Shown: positions 1 through 5,826, counted from the first letter of the stretch. The stretch: DNA of 5,826 bases from JACVRW01 sp034664005 (GCA_034664005.1 JAXDIL010000149.1:1-5826); one strand, 5' to 3'. Numbers and translations: made by a program. Notes: generated by a model from the sequence alone, not told the origin.

Positions 1-700
1 GCCCCGACACGGTCGCGGCGCTGATCTCGATGTCGTCCACGCCGATCCACTCGTCCTGGCCGGCGGCATTCGTCGTCAGCACCCGCACCTGCACGAGTGC
101 TTGGCCGTCGGCCGCCGGGGGCAGCGCCGCCGCCAGCCGGGTTACGGCGCCTGCCGCGCCCGGCCCCGTCGTCGCGTCGGCGACGTAGCCGCCAGGCACG
201 TTCGCGAAGCTGCCACCGGAGCCGACGCGGTACTGGAGCGCGACCGGCTCGACTGCGCTCGCGCCCGACGCGTCGATGTCGCGCAGCGCCAGCCGCACGG
301 AGATTCCGGATCGCCCGCGGGTGTCCAGCGCGAGCACGAGCTGTGGCGCGCCGGCCGTGGCCGATCCCTGGATCGCCACGACGGGATCGGCCAGCTCGAA
401 CTCCGTAATGCCGGCCGCGAGGCCGACGGCGCGCGGGTCCGTGCGGTTTGCGTTCACGTCGACCGGCGTTCCCGAGCCGTCCGCCACCACCGTGCGTGGG
501 TCCACTCCTGGCTCGCTCACCAGCCCGTCGCCCCGGTAGCCGACCACGGCCGGCACCCTCGACCAGTCGTCGTCAGCGGCGATCAGGCCGGTATCGCCCC
601 AGCTCTGGACGAGCGGGGGCGAGACGCCCGTAGCGCTCCCGTGCGCGGGCGCGGTCACGGCAATGGCGAGGCAGATGGCGGCGAGGAATGCGCGGTACAT
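1..700 (-). CDS. Secreted protein, N-terminal part; ExeM/NucH-like extracellular nuclease candidate (partial)
   Basis: The minus-strand frame is open from an ATG at 698-700 to the left edge, giving 233 residues with no stop, so the 3' end is missing. Residues 1-22 form a Sec-type signal peptide: MYR, then a hydrophobic run AFLAAICLAIAVTA, then small residues around AHGSA. Residues 50-125 (GYRGDGL, DGSGTPVDVNANRTDPR) and 136-227 (EPVALQYRVGSGGSF, GGYVADATTGP, DEWIGVDDIEIS) form a beta-rich module. From memory, this module stands at the front of ExeM/NucH-type extracellular endonucleases and other large secreted multidomain proteins. No catalytic domain is inside the window, so nuclease activity is inferred; a different secreted enzyme or a surface protein is possible. 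The chosen ATG is the one that directly precedes the signal peptide; no Shine-Dalgarno is seen. It diverges from the NUDIX gene across 77 bp. Gene reality is nearly certain; function is moderate. Confidence 0.82.
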   Translation of the reverse strand, partial: MYRAFLAAICLAIAVTAPAHGSATGVSPPLVQSWGDTGLIAADDDWSRVPAVVGYRGDGLVSEPGVDPRTVVADGSGTPVDVNANRTDPRAVGLAAGITEFELADPVVAIQGSATAGAPQLVLALDTRGRSGISVRLALRDIDASGASAVEPVALQYRVGSGGSFANVPGGYVADATTGPGAAGAVTRLAAALPPAADGQALVQVRVLTTNAAGQDEWIGVDDIEISAATVSG

Positions 701-764
701 GCAGGGCGAAGGCGGCGGCCGGAGAAACTCGCCCCCTGGCGCGCCCGCTCGCCCGGCCCCGCGC

Positions 765-770
765 TAGCGT
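765..770 (+). promoter_or_regulatory. Candidate -10 element for a leaderless NUDIX transcript
   Basis: TAGCGT fits the actinobacterial TANNNT -10 pattern and ends 7 nt before the GTG at 778, which is the spacing expected if transcription starts at the start codon itself. No -35 box (TTGACA-like) is seen and no Shine-Dalgarno lies between. The hexamer sits inside the near-palindrome GCGCTAGCGT (761-770), so a TAGCGC also reads toward the divergent secreted-protein gene, about 62 nt from its ATG. This rests on motif and spacing only. Confidence 0.4.
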
Positions 771-777
771 GGCCCCC

Positions 778-1158
778 GTGAGCGACCGCGTCGATGCCGC
801 CGGGGGACTTGTGGTTCGTGACGGGAAGGTGCTGCTGGTGCACCGGCCGCGTTACGACGACTGGACCCTCCCCAAGGGCAAGCTCGACCCCGGCGAGTCG
901 TTCGAGGACGCGGCCCTGCGCGAGGTCGAGGAGGAGACGGGCCTTCGCTGCAGCCTGGGGCGCGAGCTGCCCTCGACGCGCTACGAGGTCGGCGGCCGGC
1001 CCAAGCTGGTCCGCTACTGGCTGATGACGCCGCACGGCGAAGCGCCCTTCGTCCCCAACGACGAGACCGACGACCTGCGCTGGCTCCAACCGGCCGAGGC
1101 GCTGGCGCTCCTCAGCTACGACCGCGACCGCGACGTGCTCGCCGGCGCGGGGCTCTGA
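778..1158 (+). CDS. MutT1-like NUDIX hydrolase, single domain
   Basis: A cytoplasmic pyrophosphohydrolase of the NUDIX superfamily, 126 residues. The NUDIX box is complete at residues 34-56: GKLDPGE, seven residues, then REVEEETGL, matching Gx5Ex7REUxEExGU with the metal-binding glutamates present. The strand before it, LLVHRPRYDDWTLPKGK, and the tail LLSYDRDRD recall the NUDIX half of mycobacterial MutT1, which cleans 8-oxo-dGTP and dinucleoside polyphosphates. That protein carries a C-terminal histidine-phosphatase domain that is absent here. Substrate cannot be fixed from sequence: oxidised nucleotides and ApnA are the leading options. The GTG at 778 is preferred over upstream ATGs (for example 688): residues before it (RAKAAAGETRPLARPLARPR) are low-complexity and unlike the family, and a -10-like TAGCGT sits 7 nt before the GTG. 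It converges on the phosphoesterase gene with 15 bp between stops. Confidence 0.9.
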   Translation: MSDRVDAAGGLVVRDGKVLLVHRPRYDDWTLPKGKLDPGESFEDAALREVEEETGLRCSLGRELPSTRYEVGGRPKLVRYWLMTPHGEAPFVPNDETDDLRWLQPAEALALLSYDRDRDVLAGAGL

Positions 1159-1173
1159 GCCGCGGGGACGCGC

Positions 1174-3624
1174 CTACTGCCGCTTGAGGTCGCGGCCCGG
1201 ACCGCCGAACAGGCCGTCGCGCCCGGGGCCGCCGAAGAGCCGGTCCGGCCCGGGGCCCCCGGAGAGGTCGTCGCTGCCGCGCTGGCCCCTGAGCCGGTCG
1301 GCGCCACGGCCGCCGAACATCCGGTCGCCACCGGACCCGCCGGTCATGCGGTCGCGGCCGGGGTCGCCGAGCATCAGGTCGTTACCGCCGCCGCCTGAGA
1401 TGCCGTCGGAGTGGCGGCCGCCGCGCAGCAGGTCGACGCCCGCCTGGCCGAAGAGGCGGTCGCGGCCGGTCCCGCCGAAGAGGCGGTCGCGCCCGGTGCC
1501 CCCGGAGAGGCGGTCGCGCCCGGGGCCGCCGAAGAGCCGGTCACGGCCCGATTGGCCGTATACGCGGTCGTTCCCGCGGCCGGACCTCACGGTGTCGTTG
1601 CCCGGCCCGCAGTGGATCACGTCGTTGCCGCCGCCGGTGACCACCACGTCGTCGCCAGGCCCGCACAGGATCACGTCGCGCCCGGGAGTCCCGTGGATCA
1701 CGTCGTCGGAGCCGGTGCCACGCACCGTCGCGGTCCGCGGATCGTCCACGATCAGCTCCACGTTCTGGTCCTTCGCGGCGCCCTCGGCGGTTCCGTCGCC
1801 GAGCTGAGGATCGTTGGCGGTCACGGCGTGGCTGATCGCGGCCAGCTCGTCGTTGCCGAAGCCCGCCGCCGAGGTGTCCGTGGCGGGCACGGCGAGCGGA
1901 CCGCCCGGGTCGGTAAGCGTCGCGAAGATCGAGAGCGTTCCGTCGTGGTTGTCCATCAGCTCGACGAGGCGGCTCTGCTGCGGCCAGTCGGCCACTGCAG
2001 CGGTGTTGATCTCCCACCAGTTCCCGCCGCCCGAGCAGCCGTCCTCGCTGCCGCACGCGAGCACCTTGTTCTCATGCGTGTGGCCGGCCACGTACGCGAC
2101 CACGTTCTTGTGCTCGCTGAGCAGGGCCCGCAGCTCGTCGCCCTGGTGCACTGGATTCGACTGGCGCGGGTCGAGGTCGCAGCCGGGATTGGCGTCGTGC
2201 CCGTGCGTGTCCGGGTTCGTGTAGGTCCCGTTTGCGTCGTAGTGGCCGCTGCACGGCTGCGCCGCCTCGTCAGGCACGTCCGAGATCAGGCTGCGGATCG
2301 GGTGATGCCCGAACATGACGACCAGCTGCCCGTCGGCCTCCGCCTTGTCGAGCACGGCGTGGAGCCACTTCCACTGCGGGTCGTCGATGTTGCCCTCGGA
2401 GGACTCCTGCACGACGCCGCCGTCCGAGACGGTGTCGATCGAGACGAAGCGGATGCCCGGCTTCAGGTCCTTCGCCCAGTAGGTGGCTGAGTAGCCGGAT
2501 GCCGCGAGCTGCGCGGGGTCGATGTACGCGAAGCCGTGGTCGTCGCCCTGGATGCCACCTGAGTAGATCCGCTTGAGCTCGACGCGGTCCACGAACTTGC
2601 GGCCCTCGTCAGGCCTGACCGCGAAGCCGACGCCAGGCGAGAGCAGCTGGCCCGGGTCCGGGCTCGTCCCGACCGGCGGCGAGGCCGTGCTCGCGGCCGC
2701 CTTGAAGCACCCGGTTGCAATGTCCTCGAACGCCTTGATCGCATCCTCGTTGCCCTGCACGAGGCCGTCGTGGTTGCCGTTCGCGAGGTAGGTGGGCACC
2801 GGATCCGCCCCGCGACGCAGCCCGACGGGGATGAACGTGAGCGACTGTGCCCGGTCCATCAGGCCCGGCCACCTGGGGAAGGTGCCGTACTCCGGTCCGT
2901 GCGGGTCGTTGGGGTCGTAGTAGTCGTCCGCCGGGTAGCCGAGATCGGTGTAGTCCTGGACGCCCATGTAGGTCGGCTCGTTGGGCAGCGTGCCGGCCAT
3001 CTCGCGGGCCTGCAGCTCGGCCTTCTGACCCGGGCACTGCGCGTAGTCGGTCACCGGATCGCCCGTTCCCTTGATCCCGCTGTTCGGAGTGAGCGGCGTG
3101 CCGCCCTCGATCAGCTGGCGCACCCAGAGCGTCTCGTTGTACTGCTGGTTGTCCGACTGGTCGCCGGTGACGAGCGCGAGGTCCATCGGTGCGCGCGCGC
3201 CGCCGCCCTGCACGTGCGGGCTGGCGGGGGTGAACTGGTTCAGCTGGCGGAAGCTGTAGTCGATCGCCCACGGCGAGAAGGCCTCCTGCGGGCGGTGCGC
3301 CGAGTTCGCTCCGCGGTCGACGAACTCGACCCGCGCCGGCGACTCCTCGTCCGCGAGCTGGAAGTCCGTGAGCTGCGCGAAGTAGGCGAGCGAGCGGCGG
3401 CGGTCGGAGCGGCCGGCGAGGACCGATGCCGTCTGGAGCGGGCGCACGACGCGCGGTGAGCCGGGCCCCTCGATGAGCGTCTCGAAGCTCGAGCCCGGGA
3501 AGATCGGCGGACCGCTCACGGTGGTGTGATCCTCGGTGGTATGGCCGAGCGGGTGCGCGTACGAGACACCCGTGGCAACCGCCAGTGCCAACGTGACAGC
3601 AAGCGCCGCTGCGACCCCACGCAT
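1174..3624 (-). CDS. Secreted TIGR03767-like metallophosphoesterase with C-terminal RTX repeats
   Basis: An 816-residue exported calcineurin-like phosphoesterase. Residues 1-23 are a Sec signal peptide (hydrophobic AAALAVTLALAVATGV, likely cleavage after SYA). The catalytic motifs come in order: LTDFQ (D87), GDQSDN (D155), GNHD (283-286), GHH (439-441) and GHTH (514-517), so the dinuclear metal site is essentially complete; the usual D-x-H of motif I is D-x-Q here. The segment FAQLTDFQLADEESPARVEF and the overall layout resemble the PPA1498/TIGR03767 family known mainly from actinobacteria, whose substrate is not established to my knowledge. From residue 636 to the end run about 20 RTX nonapeptides of the GGxGxDxUx type. 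The protein ends in GGPGRDLKRQ with no LPXTG, membrane anchor or extra domain, so it is probably released. The ATG at 3624 directly precedes the signal peptide. It lies 43 bp downstream of the amidase gene on the same strand and may be co-transcribed. Confidence 0.93.
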   Translation of the reverse strand: MRGVAAALAVTLALAVATGVSYAHPLGHTTEDHTTVSGPPIFPGSSFETLIEGPGSPRVVRPLQTASVLAGRSDRRRSLAYFAQLTDFQLADEESPARVEFVDRGANSAHRPQEAFSPWAIDYSFRQLNQFTPASPHVQGGGARAPMDLALVTGDQSDNQQYNETLWVRQLIEGGTPLTPNSGIKGTGDPVTDYAQCPGQKAELQAREMAGTLPNEPTYMGVQDYTDLGYPADDYYDPNDPHGPEYGTFPRWPGLMDRAQSLTFIPVGLRRGADPVPTYLANGNHDGLVQGNEDAIKAFEDIATGCFKAAASTASPPVGTSPDPGQLLSPGVGFAVRPDEGRKFVDRVELKRIYSGGIQGDDHGFAYIDPAQLAASGYSATYWAKDLKPGIRFVSIDTVSDGGVVQESSEGNIDDPQWKWLHAVLDKAEADGQLVVMFGHHPIRSLISDVPDEAAQPCSGHYDANGTYTNPDTHGHDANPGCDLDPRQSNPVHQGDELRALLSEHKNVVAYVAGHTHENKVLACGSEDGCSGGGNWWEINTAAVADWPQQSRLVELMDNHDGTLSIFATLTDPGGPLAVPATDTSAAGFGNDELAAISHAVTANDPQLGDGTAEGAAKDQNVELIVDDPRTATVRGTGSDDVIHGTPGRDVILCGPGDDVVVTGGGNDVIHCGPGNDTVRSGRGNDRVYGQSGRDRLFGGPGRDRLSGGTGRDRLFGGTGRDRLFGQAGVDLLRGGRHSDGISGGGGNDLMLGDPGRDRMTGGSGGDRMFGGRGADRLRGQRGSDDLSGGPGPDRLFGGPGRDGLFGGPGRDLKRQ
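1177..1719 (-). repeat. RTX nonapeptide array, about 20 x 27 bp in frame
   Basis: This in-frame tandem array encodes residues 636-816 of the phosphoesterase. About 20 consecutive nonapeptides follow the hemolysin-type calcium-binding pattern, starting GTGSDDVIH, GTPGRDVIL, CGPGDDVVV and ending GGPGPDRLF, GGPGRDGLF, GGPGRDLKRQ. The aspartate at position 6 is kept in every unit. Such arrays fold into a parallel beta-roll when calcium binds. The N-terminal units are diverse, whereas the middle and last ones converge on GGxGRDRLF with arginine at positions 5 and 7. At 1450-1557 four adjacent 27-bp units are also alike in DNA; units at 1450-1476 and 1477-1503 match at 24 of 27 bases, which points to recent duplication. 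One unit (GGRHSDGIS) departs from the consensus at position 4. Confidence 0.92.
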
Positions 3625-3667
3625 GGCGCGCAGATTCCCACAACGGACCCGCGCTATGCGCCGGTTC

Positions 3668-5089
3668 TCAGGCGGTGGCGAGCTCTGGGCGCCGGCCGGC
3701 CCAGGGGCGGACGCTCTCGAGCTGCGCGGCCAGGCTGAGCAGCGTGGCCTCGTCTGCCGGGCGTCCGGCGAGCTGCACCGCGGTGGGGAGACCGTCGTCG
3801 CCGTGGAAGAGGGGCACCGAGATGGCCGGCTGGCCGCTCAGGTTGAAGAGCGCCGTGTACGGGGTGAACTGCCCGCTGCGGAGAAAGTCCTCCCAGGGCT
3901 CGTCGCTGCACGCGTCGATCGCGCCGATCCGCACCGGGCGCTCAGCGAGCGCCGGGGTGAGGAGCACGTCGTAGCTCTCCCAGAGGGAGATGATGTTCCG
4001 CGCGATCGCCGTGAGCTGGGTCCGCGCGAGGAGGTAGTCGAGCGCGCTGCGCTCCCGGATGCCCTCCCACATGGTCCACGAGAGCGGCTCCACGAGCTCA
4101 GGGGCAGGCTCACGACCGGTGACCAGCCCGCCGAAGTGGATGCCCATCGTGATCGGCGTGCCGAAGGCCAACGTGAACGTCTCGAGGAGATCCTGGCCGC
4201 CCCAGGGCGCCGCGACCTCCTCGACCTCGTGACCCAGCTCGGTGAGCAGATCCACCGCGTCGCGAACCGCGCGCTCGTTCTCCTGGTCGAGCGAGGCATC
4301 GATGGGCGGCGTCATCGTGAATCCGATCCGGAGACGGCCCGGCTCCTTCTTCGCCGCGTCGGCAAACGGCTCGCTCGGAGGCGGCGCCCAGGTGGCGTCA
4401 CCCACCTCGTAGCCGCTCAGGATGTCGAGCATGGCCGCGGTCTCCGCGACCGTTCTCGTGAGGACCCCGTCCTGCACGAGGAAGTCGTCGCCGAGGTCGG
4501 GGCCCCTCGAGATCCGGCCGCGCGTGGGCTTCAGGCCCACCAGGCCGGTGCATGCGGCAGGAATGCGGATCGAGCCGCCGCCGTCGCTGCCGTGCGCCAG
4601 CGGGACCATGCCGCTCGCGACAGCGGCCGCCGCGCCGCCGCTCGAGCCGCCCGGGGTGCGATCCGTGTCCCAGGGATTACGGGCCGGCCCGAACCGGCGC
4701 GGCTCCGAGACGGGGAGGATGCCCAGCTCCGGCATGTTCGTCTTGCCGACGATCACGAAGCCCGCCTCGCGCACGCGCCTCGTGACGTACGAGTCGTGCT
4801 GCGCGACGAAGTCGCCGAAGATGTCCGACGCCATGTTGAAGGGCATCCCCGCCACAGGGGTCGTGTCCTTCATGGCGATCGGCACGCCGGCAAACGGGCG
4901 CGGATCGCCCGCCTCGACGCGGCCGGCCGCTTCGAGCGCTCCCTCTGCATCGATGTGAACGAACGCATTGAGGGTGGGCTGGAGTTGCTCGATGCGCTGG
5001 AGCGCCGCGCTGACCAGCTCGGTCGAGCTGATCTGCCCAGCGCGCACGAGCGCGGCCAGCTCGGTGGCGGACTTGAAGAGCAGCTCCAT
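3668..5089 (-). CDS. Amidase signature family hydrolase
   Basis: A 473-residue enzyme of the amidase signature (AS) family, which hydrolyses carboxylic amides with a Ser-cisSer-Lys triad. All three residues are visible: Lys74 in GVPIAMKD, cis-Ser149 in PGGSSGGAAAAVASG, and nucleophile Ser173 in GSDGGGSIRIP, with the usual 24-residue gap between the serines. The block CTGLVGLKPTRGRIS follows as is typical. No signal peptide is seen, so it is cytoplasmic. Length suits a stand-alone AS amidase. It is unlikely to be GatA, because no gatB or gatC lies beside it and it pairs with a phosphoesterase gene instead. Substrate is unknown; aryl or aliphatic amides and amide oligomers are all possible for this family. 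The ATG at 5087-5089 begins MELLFKSATELAALVRAG, a normal AS N-terminus. There is no Shine-Dalgarno; a TAGGCT box lies 10 nt upstream. The gene is divergent from the AbiEi-like gene and 43 bp upstream of the phosphoesterase. Confidence 0.94.
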   Translation of the reverse strand: MELLFKSATELAALVRAGQISSTELVSAALQRIEQLQPTLNAFVHIDAEGALEAAGRVEAGDPRPFAGVPIAMKDTTPVAGMPFNMASDIFGDFVAQHDSYVTRRVREAGFVIVGKTNMPELGILPVSEPRRFGPARNPWDTDRTPGGSSGGAAAAVASGMVPLAHGSDGGGSIRIPAACTGLVGLKPTRGRISRGPDLGDDFLVQDGVLTRTVAETAAMLDILSGYEVGDATWAPPPSEPFADAAKKEPGRLRIGFTMTPPIDASLDQENERAVRDAVDLLTELGHEVEEVAAPWGGQDLLETFTLAFGTPITMGIHFGGLVTGREPAPELVEPLSWTMWEGIRERSALDYLLARTQLTAIARNIISLWESYDVLLTPALAERPVRIGAIDACSDEPWEDFLRSGQFTPYTALFNLSGQPAISVPLFHGDDGLPTAVQLAGRPADEATLLSLAAQLESVRPWAGRRPELATA

Positions 5090-5099
5090 CGGCGCCGCG

Positions 5100-5105
5100 A
5101 GCCTA
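5100..5105 (-). promoter_or_regulatory. Candidate -10 element of the amidase gene
   Basis: Read on the minus strand, TAGGCT fits the TANNNT -10 pattern and ends 10 nt before the amidase ATG at 5089, implying a leader of only a few bases or none. It forms part of a GGTTAGGC box whose mirror copy faces the opposite gene. No -35 box at proper spacing is visible. The call is motif-based only. Confidence 0.3.
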
Positions 5106-5190
5106 ACCGTTCAACGACGGCGGCGAGGGGGGCGAACTTCTTGGGTTAGGCGCTTTTCATTGCGAGATGGAAAGGGAAAACGCCTTACCC
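5101..5190. promoter_or_regulatory. Divergent promoter region with inverted GGTTAGGC boxes; possible operator
   Basis: Three related octamers lie between and just inside two divergent genes: GCCTAACC at 5101-5108, its exact reverse complement GGTTAGGC at 5144-5151, and GCCTTACC (one mismatch) at 5182-5189. The second and third belong to a longer imperfect inverted repeat: GGGTTAGGCGCTTTTC (5143-5158) and GAAAACGCCTTACCC (5176-5190), pairing with one bulge and one mismatch. This repeat brackets the ATG of the AbiEi-like gene at 5167. AbiEi-type proteins are known to repress their own promoters through inverted repeats, so an operator is plausible. Alternatively the first two boxes are simply the -10 regions of the two outward promoters, lying 11 and 15 nt before the start codons. 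Confidence 0.4.
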
Positions 5191-5826
5191 ACCGTCGGGG
5201 AGCTTGCGCGGCGGCAGTGGGGAGTAGTTACGCGGGCGCAGCTCGCCGAAGCGGGGCTGCGGGACAGGGGCATTTCGGACTGGGTGCGGAGCGGACGGCT
5301 GCACCGCCTTTACCGCGGTGTTTACGCCTATGGGCATGATCGGCTCAGGTTGGAGGGGCGTTGGCTCGCGGCTGTGCTGGCGTGTGGGCCCGGGGCGGTG
5401 CTGTCGCACCGAGACGCGGCTCAGTTGTGGGACCTGCGCCGCTCCAGCTCGGGGCTGATCGATGTCACGGTGCCGTCGCAGAACGGGCGCGTGAAGCGAC
5501 AGGGCATCCGAGTCCATCGAAGCGGCCGGCTCGCCGCGAGCGAGGTCACGACCGCCCGCGGCATCCCCGTGACCACCGTCGCTCGCACGCTCCTGGACCT
5601 CGCGGACGTCCTGGACACACAGGCCTTACGGCGAGTGATTACGGAGGCGGAGTACGCGAACCGCTTCGACCTGACCGCCATCAATGCCGTAGTCGAGAAC
5701 AACCCGGGCCGCCGAACGAAGAAGCTGCTGCAGGCGGCGGGGGCCAAGAGCCACCGCACACGGTCGCCGCTCGAGGACCGGTTCCTAGCGATGCTCGAGC
5801 GCCACGGTGTGGAGGAGCCCGAGTCG
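5167..5826 (+). CDS. AbiEi-type HTH protein with start of a DUF559-like domain (partial)
   Basis: The frame is open from ATG 5167 to the right edge, giving 220 residues with the 3' end missing. Residues 10-55 (GELARRQWGVVTRAQLAEAG, then VRSGRLHRLYRGVYAYG) match the winged-HTH N-domain of AbiEi-type antitoxins (AbiEi_4-like). Residues 56-160 follow the usual middle part, with LSHRDAAQLWDL, the beta-rich IDVTVP and RVHRSG, and GIPVTTVARTLLDLAD. Residues 198-220, TRSPLEDRFLAMLERHG and on, look like the beginning of a DUF559/Vsr-like nuclease-fold domain, with Glu203 as a likely conserved acidic residue; the rest is outside. Such HTH-DUF559 proteins are abundant in Thermoleophilia (from memory) and usually lack an adjacent AbiEii toxin, so annotation as an antitoxin is by domain only. 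A DNA-binding regulator or a nuclease-linked defence or repair protein are both possible. The upstream region is less GC-rich than the rest, and only a GAG touching the ATG resembles a ribosome binding site. Confidence 0.85.
   Translation, partial: MERENALPTVGELARRQWGVVTRAQLAEAGLRDRGISDWVRSGRLHRLYRGVYAYGHDRLRLEGRWLAAVLACGPGAVLSHRDAAQLWDLRRSSSGLIDVTVPSQNGRVKRQGIRVHRSGRLAASEVTTARGIPVTTVARTLLDLADVLDTQALRRVITEAEYANRFDLTAINAVVENNPGRRTKKLLQAAGAKSHRTRSPLEDRFLAMLERHGVEEPES

Noticed and set aside
101..781. Plus-strand open frame (226 codons) at the left end
   Set aside because: It lies opposite a secreted protein with a signal peptide and a conserved module; its own product is Arg-rich with no family resemblance.
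1146..1164. GC-rich inverted repeat at the NUDIX stop codon as a terminator
   Set aside because: The arms overlap the stop codon with a very short loop, and no T-run follows on either strand, so an intrinsic terminator cannot be supported.
1177..1719. The tandem 27-bp units as a CRISPR array or intergenic satellite
   Set aside because: There are no spacers, the period equals nine codons, and the translation gives perfect-frame RTX nonapeptides.
1411..2490. Plus-strand open frame (359 codons) opposite the phosphoesterase
   Set aside because: The repeats in it (EEAVAAGPA-like) are the reverse-strand image of the RTX array, and the minus-strand protein has a signal peptide and full catalytic motifs.
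2609..3643. Second minus-strand frame (344 codons) over the phosphoesterase
   Set aside because: It is out of frame with the protein that carries all motifs; composition is Arg/Pro/Gly-rich as expected for a GC-driven shadow.
3625..3667. Separate promoter for the phosphoesterase in the 43-bp gap
   Set aside because: TAGCGC (3651-3656, minus) and GAATCT (3632-3637, minus) are only loose -10 matches with no -35 and no supporting spacing, so a promoter here is not claimed.
3536..5149. Long plus-strand open frame (537 codons) opposite the amidase gene
   Set aside because: It is rich in Arg, Ala, Gly and Glu without any recognisable motif and mirrors a clear amidase on the other strand; GC-rich codon bias keeps the antisense frame open.

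Overview
The window reads as a GC-rich chromosomal fragment of an actinobacterium. The Thermoleophilia (Solirubrobacterales-like) fit best: five genes lie close together, none of the five starts has a convincing Shine-Dalgarno sequence, and an AbiEi-type HTH protein is present of a kind common in that class. The taxonomic placement is an inference from gene content and style. No RNA gene, insertion sequence, CRISPR array or replication origin was seen, and there is no gene-free stretch of 300 bases or more.

Layout. From the left edge to 700 (minus strand) lies the N-terminal 233 residues of a secreted protein whose beta-sandwich block resembles the front of ExeM/NucH-type extracellular nucleases; the rest is outside the window. 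A 77-bp divergent gap separates it from a compact MutT1-like NUDIX hydrolase (778-1158, plus). This converges, with only 15 bp between stop codons, on a large secreted metallophosphoesterase (1174-3624, minus) that ends in about 20 uninterrupted RTX calcium-binding nonapeptides. Upstream of it on the same strand, 43 bp away, is an amidase-signature hydrolase with an intact Lys-Ser-Ser triad (3668-5089, minus). A second 77-bp divergent gap, holding oppositely oriented GGTTAGGC boxes, leads to an AbiEi-like HTH protein (5167 to the right edge, plus), cut just as its likely DUF559 nuclease-fold domain begins.

How they may work together. Two secreted proteins (the nuclease-like fragment and the RTX phosphoesterase) would act outside the cell, perhaps on nucleic acid or phosphoester substrates. 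The NUDIX enzyme and the amidase would be cytoplasmic. The amidase and phosphoesterase could share a transcript. The AbiEi-like protein may be a DNA-binding autoregulator. The neighbourhood does not form an obvious single pathway. The most notable features are the RTX tail on an actinobacterial phosphoesterase, the repeated promoter/operator-like boxes between amidase and AbiEi-like gene, and the apparently leaderless starts.
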